A stretch of DNA of 54,453 nt, taken from a virus. The notes below the pieces were generated by a model that was given only the letters and a program-made list of their open reading frames with translations, was not told the DNA's origin and did not search any database. The position numbers and the translations under genes were made by a program. Where the stretch lies: positions 1 to 54,453 of the IMG/VR virus record IMGVR_UViG_3300046455_000446; one strand, written 5' to 3'. How positions within the stretch are numbered: position 1 is the first letter of the stretch; each line of letters opens with the position of its first letter. Shown piece by piece: positions 18,214-26,158 of the stretch.

Positions 18214-18440
18214 AAGCCTTTCATAATCTTCACCAGCCTTAACGTATGCAGCGTGAGATGGACTGCGTTCTTGATGCCCATGTGCTGATAGTCGCAGGCC
18301 AGCCAGTCAGCCATTTCGCGTTCCTGTTCATTGTCGCTGGGATGGACCAGCGTGCATTCGGTTCGGCAGACGATGCAGCGCACACCACGGAACTTTAGCC
18401 GGTGAAGATGGCCACAGTAACATTGCCATGGCGAGGTCAT
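18198..18440 (-). CDS. RNA polymerase beta-prime zinc-binding-domain-like protein, 80 aa
   Basis: Cysteines 7, 9, 22 and 25 form CX1CX12CX2C, exactly the spacing of the N-terminal zinc site of bacterial RpoC (Cys70, 72, 85, 88 in E. coli). Within this site RLK (14-16) and RGV (18-20) and the following E and T also match: 13 of 26 aligned positions by my reading. The rest (helical, residues 38-75) is not clearly RpoC. In bacteria this domain contacts nascent RNA and is the target of phage factors such as HK022 put RNA and Nun. The protein could mimic or replace that surface. The match is seen, the role is inferred. Confidence 0.65.
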   Translation of the reverse strand: MTSPWQCYCGHLHRLKFRGVRCIVCRTECTLVHPSDNEQEREMADWLACDYQHMGIKNAVHLTLHTLRLVKIMKGLWKNC

Positions 18441-18533
18441 CTAGGACTTCCGACAACAAGTAAACCACATAACTGTTGCACCCATGGCCCAGCCCACGCC
18501 AAAAGCGATGATGATGTCCCATGGCGAGGTCAC
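18441..18533 (-). CDS. Mini membrane protein, 30 aa
   Basis: Read directly from the sequence. A GTG start at 18533 overlaps the upstream stop as GTGA, and the TAG at 18443 is immediately followed by the next ATG (18440). The product is one membrane segment (IIIAFGVGWAMGATVMWF) with a CCRKS tail. Its first five codons encode MTSPW, the same as the beta-prime-like gene that follows, so the two starts share a 14-base identity. It could be a holin-like or inner-membrane regulator. Confidence 0.6.
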   Translation of the reverse strand: MTSPWDIIIAFGVGWAMGATVMWFTCCRKS

Positions 18534-18916
18534 TTGGTTTGCCAGCAAAAATCTGGGGCAGTAAGTTTTTCTTCGTCTGTCAGTTCAGCACGAACCCTAT
18601 CCTGTGGTTCATGAATTTTCAGCTTTAGAGCGCAGCCGCAAATGGCACAGGTTTTCAACTGCTGTTCTCCATTCACTTGCAGGCCTAGTTTGTTTTTTAT
18701 GCTCAGATATTCCTTGATGGCCAGCGCCACCCCTGTAGTAAGCATGACACCATCTGTATTCCACTCACACGGGACGCCTGATGGATTCCTGCCCAGGCAT
18801 ATATCAGCCCGCGCCTGTGCTGTCTGCTGGTCCACCACCTCGCCACCGCTGCCCAGCCACTTGCTGATGACCGCCACGCCATGCGGGATGTGTTTGGCTT
18901 GCTCCAGAATACTCAT
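18530..18916 (-). CDS. Hypothetical protein with CxxC, 128 aa
   Basis: The protein has an ADICLGRNPSGVPCEWN segment (about 37-53) and a TCAICGC knuckle (about 88-94), giving four cysteines that may bind one zinc. I do not recognise the family. It is coupled to neighbours on both sides (ATGA upstream, GTGA downstream). Confidence 0.65.
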   Translation of the reverse strand: MSILEQAKHIPHGVAVISKWLGSGGEVVDQQTAQARADICLGRNPSGVPCEWNTDGVMLTTGVALAIKEYLSIKNKLGLQVNGEQQLKTCAICGCALKLKIHEPQDRVRAELTDEEKLTAPDFCWQTK

Positions 18917-19233
18917 GGCTGTGCTGGCTTAAAATCACGCATCATCGTCCGTAAGGCAATTTGCGCCCAGCGTGGAGGCGTGCCCATCATCGCTTCCCAC
19001 TTGCGCCAGGTGTCGTACGGCACGTTTAGGGCACCAGCCGCTTCCTTGCCTTGCAGGTTCCACTTCTTGCGAAACTCCTGAAGCTCCTTGCGCCACAGGC
19101 TTCGCTCCATTTCTGCCCGGATGCCGCCACGTTCGTTCCTGGGAGTGGTCAGCCAGTGATGTTTGGCGTCCTTTAAGGTGGTCCCGGTGGACCGAGCGTA
19201 GGAGCGTAGAAGTTTAGCTGTGCGGCCGTTCAC
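18913..19233 (-). CDS. HTH-type DNA-binding protein, 106 aa
   Basis: Residues 55-90 (FRKKWNLQGKEAAGALNVPYDTWRKWEAMM) look like a helix-turn-helix of the XRE or small-terminase kind: helix, AAGALNVPYDTW turn, recognition helix. The N-terminal part is basic. It may be a transcription regulator of the adjacent divergent capsid promoter, or a small terminase subunit. Context does not decide. ATGA coupling at both ends. Confidence 0.55.
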   Translation of the reverse strand: MNGRTAKLLRSYARSTGTTLKDAKHHWLTTPRNERGGIRAEMERSLWRKELQEFRKKWNLQGKEAAGALNVPYDTWRKWEAMMGTPPRWAQIALRTMMRDFKPAQP

Positions 19234-19502
19234 TTGAATTCCTTGGTCGCAACTATCCTGACAAGCTCCATGTATTCAACGATTCTGCATTTGCAGTTCG
19301 CCTCGTTTATTTCTCTGTGCCGACGACTGTAAGGAATTTCTCGGGCAAACCACCAGCGGCCACCCCCTAATTTTTCCAGTGCAAACCATTTGTCTTTGAT
19401 GCGGTACGTTACCCCAAGGAGTTTTACGGTGCGGTTCTTCACTGGCCATTCTTTACACCCACTGACCGACTCAGCACAAGCCTTAATTTGCCCCGCTCTC
19501 AT
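19230..19502 (-). CDS. Hypothetical protein, 90 aa
   Basis: A small basic protein with an RWWFAREIPYSRRHREINEANCKCRIVEY core. No known domain. It is the first gene of the minus-strand run to 16846, and its promoter must lie in the 288-base divergent region shared with the capsid gene. Confidence 0.6.
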   Translation of the reverse strand: MRAGQIKACAESVSGCKEWPVKNRTVKLLGVTYRIKDKWFALEKLGGGRWWFAREIPYSRRHREINEANCKCRIVEYMELVRIVATKEFK

Positions 19503-19553
19503 TTTAACCGTATCGCTTGCGGCAAGAAAGTGTCCAGAAACAAGGCTGGGCGC

Positions 19554-19722
19554 ATTGGTTCCTTAAATCGAAGGCTGATGGAACCGACAGCCACCGTGAC
19601 GGTCAAGTGACCAATCCCAGCGAAGGCTGGAACGAGGCGCCTGAACTCTCAGGCACACGGCTCGAAATCCCAAACTTAACCGAATGCGCGGCGGAACCGC
19701 GTAATCGCCCAGTGATGGGCTA
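19554..19722 (+). ncRNA. Hairpin-rich 5' leader of the major capsid gene
   Basis: This non-coding stretch folds by eye into a chain of short perfect hairpins: GGCTG/CAGCC (19573/19588), ACCG/CGGT, GGTCA/TGACC, CCAGC/GCTGG (four-base loop), GCCTGA/TCAGGC (loop ACTC), CGCGG/CCGCG and GCCCA/TGGGC (loop GTGA). A longer GGTTCC/GGAACC pairing can close the 5' part. Seven adjacent stems are unlikely by chance in 170 bases. It may stabilise or regulate the most abundant late mRNA. Part may instead serve the divergent operon starting at 19502. Confidence 0.5.
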
Positions 19723-19790
19723 AGTGAAAGAAGAAGCATATCGCGTTCGATTGTGATAAGGTCCGTACAAATTTAGCTTATCAGACTCCG

Positions 19791-21077
19791 GTGTACGATG
19801 AAAAATTCCTGGAGGACTATATAAGCATCATGGTGAACGAGCCCTTCATGGGCCGGCACCAAACGCGCACCTGGGAGGACGGCAAGGATGAGCTGTTCTA
19901 TGACAAGGTGCACGTGCAGCAACCCGATTACCTGACCCCGTGGCAGCGTATTCGTGCTGGCTCCGGTGATGCCGGCGACCCTGAGTGCGGCAATCCCTGT
20001 GAACCGCCGCGGACATTGGTTGGATTCGGCACGACCCGGGACAGCGCCTTCATGCAACAGAAGGACCTGCAATCCCAGCCGTGGTGTCTCCAGCAAATGC
20101 GCGGTGTGCCCCACATCGGCCAGCAGATTGCCGAGATTTACAAAATCCTGCGCATGATGCCGACCGCCTTCATCGGTGATTTCCTGCGAACGCGCTTCAC
20201 CAGCTACCACGATACCCTGCAAATCGCCGGCTCAAGTGTGGCCACATTCGCCATCACCTCGGCCAACACGGACGAGAACCTGACGACCATTAACCTTGGC
20301 TCCACAGCCAACCTGCCTACGTCCAAGTTGACCCTGACTTACCTCGAGTACCTCAGCCAGCAACTGGGCATGAACGGTTACGACCAGAACAGCGGGCTCC
20401 CGGCCGGGATGCGCAATCTCGTCACCCACAGCCGCACCTATCAACAGTTGGTCGGCACCAACCCCGAGCTGCGCAGCCAAATCTATCCGCAGGCCATCGG
20501 CGCCCTATCCCCGCTCTACAAGGTGGGCGTCGGCCTCAACGCTGACCCGTTTGGCCCATGGTCGCCCACGTTCGATGAGAAGCAGGTGCGCTTCCAGACT
20601 AACGGCAACGGCCTGCTCCAGCGCGTGCTGCCTTACCTCAACACCACAGCCACCACTGGCGGCAAACCCATCGTTAACCCAGCCTGGTTTAACGCGCGCT
20701 ACGCCATCAGCTACATTCTGCATCCCAAAGCCGCGATTCTCTACACGCCAGCACCCAAGAAAATCCATGAGTCCGTGCCCAGTGTTAACACGGCCATGTT
20801 TGGGAAATGGCGCTTCGTCAACCCCGAAGGCCTCATCCAGTGGAGCAACCCAGACGGAACCACCTGCACAAAACAGAACGATATGCAGTTCTGGTTTTAT
20901 TGGTTGTGTCACCTCGAGGCGGGGTTCCGCTACGACCAACGCGAGTTGGTAATGCCCATACTCCACTTGATTGATGGAGCTGGCGCAAGCTGCATCGTCA
21001 ACGAACCCGCCTGCGGGTCGGCACCTGCTTACGTCGTACAAGACTACACGGGCGAACCCGTAATGTGCGAAGAGTGA
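19791..21077 (+). CDS. Major capsid protein candidate, 428 aa
   Basis: The length suits an HK97-fold capsid subunit. A helix-rich N-terminal arm (residues 1-100) is followed by alternating beta segments, Gly/Pro/Asn-rich loops and a C-terminal HLIDGAGASCIV domain. No enzyme motifs are present. It is monocistronic between a structured leader and a strong terminator, as expected of a highly expressed capsid gene. The GTG start at 19791 has no ribosome site. The ATG at 19830 has GGAGGA upstream with 13-base spacing and would give 415 residues. No other gene in the genome is a better capsid candidate. Confidence 0.65.
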   Translation: MYDEKFLEDYISIMVNEPFMGRHQTRTWEDGKDELFYDKVHVQQPDYLTPWQRIRAGSGDAGDPECGNPCEPPRTLVGFGTTRDSAFMQQKDLQSQPWCLQQMRGVPHIGQQIAEIYKILRMMPTAFIGDFLRTRFTSYHDTLQIAGSSVATFAITSANTDENLTTINLGSTANLPTSKLTLTYLEYLSQQLGMNGYDQNSGLPAGMRNLVTHSRTYQQLVGTNPELRSQIYPQAIGALSPLYKVGVGLNADPFGPWSPTFDEKQVRFQTNGNGLLQRVLPYLNTTATTGGKPIVNPAWFNARYAISYILHPKAAILYTPAPKKIHESVPSVNTAMFGKWRFVNPEGLIQWSNPDGTTCTKQNDMQFWFYWLCHLEAGFRYDQRELVMPILHLIDGAGASCIVNEPACGSAPAYVVQDYTGEPVMCEE

Positions 21078-21089
21078 AATGAAATACGC

Positions 21090-21124
21090 ATCGCGGGCGC
21101 TGGTAACTCGGCGCCCGCGATTTT
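21090..21124. terminator. Rho-independent terminator after the capsid gene
   Basis: A perfect 11-base stem (21090-21100 with 21111-21121), nearly all G/C, a 10-base loop, then TTTT on the plus strand. It ends the capsid mRNA 13 bases after the stop and lies exactly at the 3' end of the minus-strand HNH gene, so it may end both. Confidence 0.85.
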
Positions 21125-21918
21125 CAAACCTTTGGATATTTACTTGCAACCACATGACAAAAATTAACGAATTCAGCGTGTGTCATGTCGCTTTTGTAAC
21201 GGTTGCAATTCCAGCTAACCCATTGAAGATTTCCAATTTCGTTTGTGCCCCCTCTGCTTCTTGGGGTTTTGTGGTCAATGCTTGCGTTTCCACCAAGAAT
21301 AAGGTCGCTTCCAGTGTAAGCGCATTTGTTGGATTGCTTTTCCAAAAGAGTCTTAATCTGGCTCCACAGTTTAGAATCTCCAAGCCATCTTCGTGCAGCG
21401 GTTTTGAAAATACACACGTCGCAATACAGGCACGTAATGTTTTTGGGTCTTCCGCATTGGACACATTTGCCGGCATCGGCGAACTCCGACCTTCTTCGCT
21501 TGCTGTTTCGCCTCATCTCTTGTCGGCATTGTTTGCAAGCCTTGTATTTGCTGTCTCGTTTCCCAGCGCATCTAGCGCAATGTTGGCTCAATGGTCTGTT
21601 GTGCCATTTTTCTCTTTGCTTGGCCTTGCAGGCATCACAGTTCTTCGTTGCTCCAGACCAAGCGATGCCACAATCAACACAGCGACCATTTTGATTGGCT
21701 TCAGCCCTGATTCTTTTGTTGCCTTGAACCGTTTTTGTTGTGCATTCATGGCATCTGCGCGTTCCTTTCGGATTTGGTTTTTTACAAACAACACACTTGC
21801 CTTGAGCCATCAATTTGGCCGCATGTTTCGCGCTTTTATTTCGGTAGTCTCTACAGCCATCAAAAACCGGGCCAGAACCATGGCGGACGATATTAACCAT
21901 TTCCAATTGGTCGCTCAT
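21124..21918 (-). CDS. HNH endonuclease with zinc-knuckle array, 264 aa
   Basis: Residues 40-165 carry about seven CxxC pairs (CVVCKK, CHEC, CVDCG, CDAC, CARC, CKQC, CVQCG and others). The HNH core is near 215-245 (SIDHKTPRSRGGTNEIGNLQWVSWNCN). It is an orphan homing endonuclease placed downstream of the capsid gene on the other strand. A long plus-strand frame across it is its mirror, not a gene. Confidence 0.85.
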   Translation of the reverse strand: MSDQLEMVNIVRHGSGPVFDGCRDYRNKSAKHAAKLMAQGKCVVCKKPNPKGTRRCHECTTKTVQGNKRIRAEANQNGRCVDCGIAWSGATKNCDACKAKQREKWHNRPLSQHCARCAGKRDSKYKACKQCRQEMRRNSKRRRSEFADAGKCVQCGRPKNITCLYCDVCIFKTAARRWLGDSKLWSQIKTLLEKQSNKCAYTGSDLILGGNASIDHKTPRSRGGTNEIGNLQWVSWNCNRYKSDMTHAEFVNFCHVVASKYPKV

Positions 21919-22062
21919 AACAAGAAAACACCCGCCGCTTTTGAAGTGAAGTGCGCTGGTGATGGCGCCAACAAAAGCAACGGGCGTAAATTTAACTGTT
22001 TCACCATTTTTGCGGCCACTTCAAGGCCACAGCCAGTCTAACAATTCACCCAAGGAACACAA

Positions 22063-22350
22063 GTGGCAATCGAGCGATACGCAGGAATGGACCAGACCGA
22101 CGCGGAGAACCCGGCTGAGGAGCAGGCGCCGGGCGAGGAGTCTGAGGCGCCGATGGAGGAGCAGACGGCGAGCATCCCCTTGTCATTGCTTGGCGGCCAG
22201 AGCGTGAGTCCTGGTGATGTGGTGCGGCTGGAGGTGACTGGGGTGGACGAGGACAGCGGTGAAGTGACGGTGAAGTATGCGAGTGAAAAGCCTGCCCAAG
22301 AGCCAGCCAAGAAAATGGGCATGGAGGGCATGGCTGCTGAATTTGATTAA
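22063..22350 (+). CDS. Acidic hypothetical virion protein, 95 aa
   Basis: The first 45 residues are Glu/Ala/Pro-rich and probably disordered. Residues 45-80 look like a small beta-barrel (VSPGDVVRLEVTGVDEDSGEVTVKY). The GTG start has AAGGA at 22052-22056, 6 bases upstream. It follows capsid once the HNH insertion is ignored, so a capsid-linked or decoration role is possible. Confidence 0.65.
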   Translation: MAIERYAGMDQTDAENPAEEQAPGEESEAPMEEQTASIPLSLLGGQSVSPGDVVRLEVTGVDEDSGEVTVKYASEKPAQEPAKKMGMEGMAAEFD

Positions 22351-22362
22351 CCAAGAAAACCT

Positions 22363-22767
22363 ATGGCGAACCCAACCTGTACACGAGCAACCCTAACTGA
22401 AGGTGTAGGCAACGGCCAGAACGCGCTGGCGATGAACAAGGCCCAGTACGAGTGGGCCAAAATCTGGCTGAAGATTCTGGAGTTGGCAGCCATTGGCGGC
22501 ACCGACTACAGGTCGGCACTGAACACGCTCATCACGGACGCAACTGAGCTGGCCAAGACAGCCAATCCGTTTGAGCGGCGCGTGATGTGGTTAAACATAC
22601 TCAGGAACGATGCGATTGCGGCCGGCAGCGTGGACAGCAGTTTAGCTGGTGGCGTGTCTGGACTTAACATACCGACCAATTGTTGTTTACAGCCGTTCAG
22701 TGACCGGGAGGCAATTGACCTGTTGCTCACTTGCAAGCTCGGGGTCCACAAAGCGTACGTGCAGTAA
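22363..22767 (+). CDS. Hypothetical protein, 134 aa
   Basis: A helical N-terminal half (AKIWLKILELAAIG, ALNTLITDATELAK) and a C-terminal half with two cysteines. It shares CLQPFS/CKLGV-like spacing with no known domain that I recognise. It is the middle gene of three small plus-strand genes after capsid. Possibly a head-completion or fibre component. Confidence 0.65.
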   Translation: MANPTCTRATLTEGVGNGQNALAMNKAQYEWAKIWLKILELAAIGGTDYRSALNTLITDATELAKTANPFERRVMWLNILRNDAIAAGSVDSSLAGGVSGLNIPTNCCLQPFSDREAIDLLLTCKLGVHKAYVQ

Positions 22768-22782
22768 GCGTGCGGCAAGATT

Positions 22783-23166
22783 ATGGCCGCGACAGCTCAA
22801 GAGCTATTTACCGCGACAGCCTGCGTCCAATGTGCCGGGCCGATTGGTCCTGGGCAGCAGATGCGGATTGGGCTGTTGTTCCAAATCTATAACGGCCTTG
22901 GAGGGACGATGACTACTCAGCAAATTCTGAACGAGAGCGGCTGTTTTCTGTGCATCCCTGGCGTGACGATAGCGGACGCGATTGAGATTGGGTTGCTCAA
23001 CGCGATTGCGGCTTTGTTGGGTGGCAGCTCGTCATCGTTGACGCAGGTTTACACTGGGGCGGCAGCGCCGGCAGCACCGAATGACCCGACGAAGGCTGCC
23101 TTGTTCTATCCGAACGGCGGTGGGACTGAACAGCAGTGGGACACGGTTGGATTGGCTTGGGTGTGA
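22783..23166 (+). CDS. Hypothetical protein, 127 aa
   Basis: Begins AATAQELFTATACVQCAGP, a pattern of small virion proteins. The middle is apolar (IGLLNAIAALLGGSSSSLTQVYTGAAAPAAPND), and the end resembles the WDTVGLAWV ending of phage fibre-like proteins. It lies just before the signal-peptide protein gene at 23169. Function unknown. Confidence 0.65.
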   Translation: MAATAQELFTATACVQCAGPIGPGQQMRIGLLFQIYNGLGGTMTTQQILNESGCFLCIPGVTIADAIEIGLLNAIAALLGGSSSSLTQVYTGAAAPAAPNDPTKAALFYPNGGGTEQQWDTVGLAWV

Positions 23167-23168
23167 TT

Positions 23169-23687
23169 ATGAAAATTGTTTTTGCAGCCATTGTTTTCTT
23201 TGTCTGCGTTGTGTCTCACGCAGCCACGCCAGCATTTACCGACTTCAACCAGGACCAGTTCTGGACTACCAACAACAAGGTATCGCTCAAGCCATCTGGT
23301 GTGACCAACTTCCCGGCCGGGCCAACGTACGTGTTCAATGGAAAGACCACGTTTACCAGCAATGTGTTCTTCAATGTGACCAGCTATTCCACGAATTCGG
23401 CTACGTCAACGACCACGATTGATTTGGCAAAGGATTATCGAGCCTTCAGCACGAACAACAACACAGGGTTCACCAACCTGGCCAGCATCGAGGCGGCCGG
23501 GACAAATATCCAAACGGTCAATCTTTTCATCACCAACTCCAGTGGGTCTGTGAAAACGGTAGCCATGGGTCCCAATTTCCAAAATATGAACTCCGACGGA
23601 AATATATTATATCTCACAAACCTTGGACACCTGCTTGTGTTTTATTATCCTCCCCTAGGTACGAATTTTTACTGGAAATCGAGGTAG
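23169..23687 (+). CDS. Exported Thr/Asn-rich protein with signal peptide, 172 aa
   Basis: Residues 1-18 (KIVFAAIVFFVCVVSHA) form a clear Sec signal peptide with an AxA-like cleavage site. The mature part is beta-rich and full of Thr, Asn and Ser, like tail-fibre or surface-adhesion domains. The start at 23169 is chosen because it yields the signal peptide. A phage-encoded exported fibre-like protein is unusual. It could coat the host surface, for example in superinfection exclusion. Its last 74 bases overlap the convergent HNH gene. Confidence 0.6.
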   Translation: MKIVFAAIVFFVCVVSHAATPAFTDFNQDQFWTTNNKVSLKPSGVTNFPAGPTYVFNGKTTFTSNVFFNVTSYSTNSATSTTTIDLAKDYRAFSTNNNTGFTNLASIEAAGTNIQTVNLFITNSSGSVKTVAMGPNFQNMNSDGNILYLTNLGHLLVFYYPPLGTNFYWKSR

Positions 23688-24312
23688 TTTTTGAGCTTTC
23701 CTGCTTTTCATGAACTGGCTCAAACAAGCATCTGTCAATGTTCCAACCGAGATAGATTCTTCCCCAAACGCGTTCGGTATTGCATCCGAAACGTTCGCAC
23801 AGTTCCGCTACACACGCGGTAATTCCATTCACGGTAAAGATTCTGTTCCGACTTGTGTTTCTCGCTTGGTGAGTGCGCGTGGCCCAGCAAATATTGGAAA
23901 TTTCATAGCCCCGATTATTGTCTACTCGTTCAAGCGTCCATCCCTTTTTGCCTTCACCGGCATCGGTAAGAAAGTTTTCAAACTTAGACCATCTCTGACA
24001 GAATCCTATTCCTCTTTTGCTGTAGCGTGCGGAAGCAGCGTGCCTTGGGTCACATCTGTTTTTCATATCCATCCAGACACCATAAATTCTAGTCTTGGAC
24101 ATTCCATGTGTCTTGTTTCTTTTGGACGCAACTTCTCGGTCCAGACATCCACAGGACTTAGTATGTCCAGACCTAAGATGGCCGTTCGCTACTGTGATTT
24201 CAGTTCCGCAGTCGCAAAGACATTCACTTTTTCTAGGTCTTGCTCCAAGAATGTCTCTTCGGACAAGAAGTCTTGTGAAGCGGTGTCCGATGATGTTGAG
24301 TTTAGCAGGCAT
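23614..24312 (-). CDS. HNH-type endonuclease with N-terminal zinc module, 232 aa
   Basis: Starting at 24312, residues 5-55 form the GHRFTRLLV/CLCDCG/SCGCL module also found at 48807-49454 and, alone, at 6954-7229. The middle has RIYGVWMDMKNRCDP and GWTLERVDNNRGYEISNICWATR, the HNH-like nuclease core. A C-terminal NUMOD-type HTH (VAELCERFGCNTERVWGRI) follows. It sits opposite the structural operon between 23687 and 24384. The plus-strand frame at 23710-24387 is its mirror. Confidence 0.8.
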   Translation of the reverse strand: MPAKLNIIGHRFTRLLVRRDILGARPRKSECLCDCGTEITVANGHLRSGHTKSCGCLDREVASKRNKTHGMSKTRIYGVWMDMKNRCDPRHAASARYSKRGIGFCQRWSKFENFLTDAGEGKKGWTLERVDNNRGYEISNICWATRTHQARNTSRNRIFTVNGITACVAELCERFGCNTERVWGRIYLGWNIDRCLFEPVHEKQESSKTTSISSKNSYLGEDNKTQAGVQGL

Positions 24313-24383
24313 GGCATTGGTTCTTTCAATGTTGTGTTTAGCGGCGGGCGCTGGGTACAACCAACGCCTGCTGCGATTATGAC

Positions 24384-26117
24384 ATGAAGTTTCCAACATT
24401 CAAGTTAATCGGTGTGGTGGTTGTCCTGTTCCTGCTGATTGTCTTTCGTGGGAGCGGTGGACCTCCCATGCAATTTGCTCCGTTTATGATGGGCGGGCCA
24501 GTGGTGACTGACTGGTCAACTCGCGTGGTAGCCAACGGCGGCCCATTGCCAAGCCAGAACACCATCATCGCCATGGAGACGCTGAGGGCCAGCCTAGTGA
24601 CGCAAAGCCTGACCAACAAGATTTGGACCTTGTGCATCTTCGTCCCGGATAGCGTGATTGCCGCCAGCACTCCTCTGATAAAGAATTTAGGAGCTGACCC
24701 GTGGACAAACAGCGGAACATTCGTAGCTGGTGATTTGAACATTCAGGGACTTAAAAGTGATGGAGTTAAGTATCTGGATACGGCTATATCTAATAATGTA
24801 AATGTGCTTGGAACTAATCTAGGCTTCTCAGTTATTGTGACAGAGGCCGCAACCAACGGGCCTGGTGCTGTCATTATGAATCAGGGCTATCCTGGAGGTT
24901 TTAACACCACCCAAGGGTTATTTCCATCAGGTAGCGGAGCGGACCAGGTTTATATGGGCATTGTGTCTGCCGCTAATTCTATTAGCACAAATGACCTTAA
25001 CCGCGTTGGCTATTTATCAGGAAACAAGGATGGAACTAACACTTCCCTGTATGTGGCATCACCAATAGAAAGCCACAAGCTCCTGTCGAGAGCATCCCCA
25101 ACTGGAGCATCTCTTTTCAATGCAGCCGTTCAAACATCGTTTGCTTTTTGGCTAACTAAAATCCAGGGAACAAATTCCGGAGGCTCTGCATTCAGGCTTT
25201 CTATGGCCTGCATCCATAACGGGTTCACCGAAACTGAATCTAGTAACTTCTGGTGGGCGGTCAAGACCTGCCGGGAATCACTCGGGGGTGGGACTGGCGA
25301 TCCAATCTGGCAGTGGGCCAGGGATGTGACCAACTTTGGTGGGGCGGCCATCTCGGCCAATACCAGCAACGCCTTAAGGGGTTTCCGGCAAGGATTGGAT
25401 ACGGATGGCCTGCTCTACAACATGATTTCCGTCAACGCTCTGGTGCCAGACAACCTGACGGCTGCCCGCGTCCCTATCGTATGGCAGGCTGGGTTGCAGA
25501 TTTGGACCAATGTGCTCTTTGACGCGACCAATCTGACGGTTAATGGGCTGCACGGGAATACGAATAGTAAATATCTCGGAACAGGTCTTAACCCAGCCGG
25601 GATTACTTATGCTGGCTATGGCTCGGGGAATAATGGGATGTCCTTGCTCATCTACGGAAACACGAACGAAGCGAGCGGCATTGATTTTGGAGGGAACGGA
25701 ACTTCAGCGAGTTCGTTTTTCTGTTTGCAGGCCAGCAGCGGGCTTCTGGCTTTTTACAACTGGAAATTTATTAACATCAACACAAACTATCTACAAAGAG
25801 CGGCTGTGCCTGCGGCTTTCTGGACTGGGTTTCTGGATGGTAATCGTACAGCCTCCAATGCCTTTGCTGTTTATTGGGTGACGAATCAGGTTCATAACGT
25901 GATGACCAACGGAGTACAACTGATGACCAGCGGCAGCCCCACCATCACGAATATCTATGCCATGGCTCTGTCTGGTCCTGGCCTTGCGGCTTCTGGTTTT
26001 AGCGACCATACGGTAAGCTTTCTAGCCTTGCACTCAGGGCTGACGCAGACCCAATCTAGTAATCTGTGGAATAGGGTGAAGGACATGAGAAACGCGGTAG
26101 GAGGTGGAGTGCCATGA
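24384..26117 (+). CDS. Membrane-anchored fibre-like protein, 577 aa
   Basis: Residues 7-22 form a signal anchor (FKLIGVVVVLFLLIVF). The rest is two homologous halves, each ending in a similar motif: SMACIHNGFTETESSNFWW near residue 275 and FLALHSGLTQTQSSNLWN near the C-terminus. The motif closely resembles the LxxGLT-x-xSNLW ending of phage tail and fibre proteins. Asn/Thr/Gly-rich beta structure dominates. I infer an adhesin or fibre that is either exported or membrane-tethered before lysis. Confidence 0.6.
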   Translation: MKFPTFKLIGVVVVLFLLIVFRGSGGPPMQFAPFMMGGPVVTDWSTRVVANGGPLPSQNTIIAMETLRASLVTQSLTNKIWTLCIFVPDSVIAASTPLIKNLGADPWTNSGTFVAGDLNIQGLKSDGVKYLDTAISNNVNVLGTNLGFSVIVTEAATNGPGAVIMNQGYPGGFNTTQGLFPSGSGADQVYMGIVSAANSISTNDLNRVGYLSGNKDGTNTSLYVASPIESHKLLSRASPTGASLFNAAVQTSFAFWLTKIQGTNSGGSAFRLSMACIHNGFTETESSNFWWAVKTCRESLGGGTGDPIWQWARDVTNFGGAAISANTSNALRGFRQGLDTDGLLYNMISVNALVPDNLTAARVPIVWQAGLQIWTNVLFDATNLTVNGLHGNTNSKYLGTGLNPAGITYAGYGSGNNGMSLLIYGNTNEASGIDFGGNGTSASSFFCLQASSGLLAFYNWKFININTNYLQRAAVPAAFWTGFLDGNRTASNAFAVYWVTNQVHNVMTNGVQLMTSGSPTITNIYAMALSGPGLAASGFSDHTVSFLALHSGLTQTQSSNLWNRVKDMRNAVGGGVP

Positions 26118-26158
26118 ACTTCATCATCAAATCAAGCTGTGTGGCGATTGGCCGATGA
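26114..26158 (+). CDS. 14-codon bridge ORF
   Basis: The ATG at 26114 overlaps the stop of the 577-residue gene (ATGA), and its own stop overlaps the ATG at 26155 (ATGA again). It may encode a tiny peptide or merely carry ribosomes from one gene to the next by reinitiation. Confidence 0.35.
   Translation: MNFIIKSSCVAIGR

Noticed and set aside
19560-19670. Possible glycine riboswitch before the capsid gene
   Set aside because: Only the short CTCTCAGGCA-like segment fits. The upstream GAGAG partner and the GAAGGAGCAA core are missing.
19517-19723. 68-residue frame in the capsid leader
   Set aside because: The hairpin series dominates and the frame has no ribosome site.
21079-22041. 320-residue plus-strand frame
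   Set aside because: It is the mirror of the minus-strand HNH gene, whose zinc and HNH motifs are clear.
23710-24387. 225-residue plus-strand frame
   Set aside because: Mirror of the HNH gene at 23614-24312.
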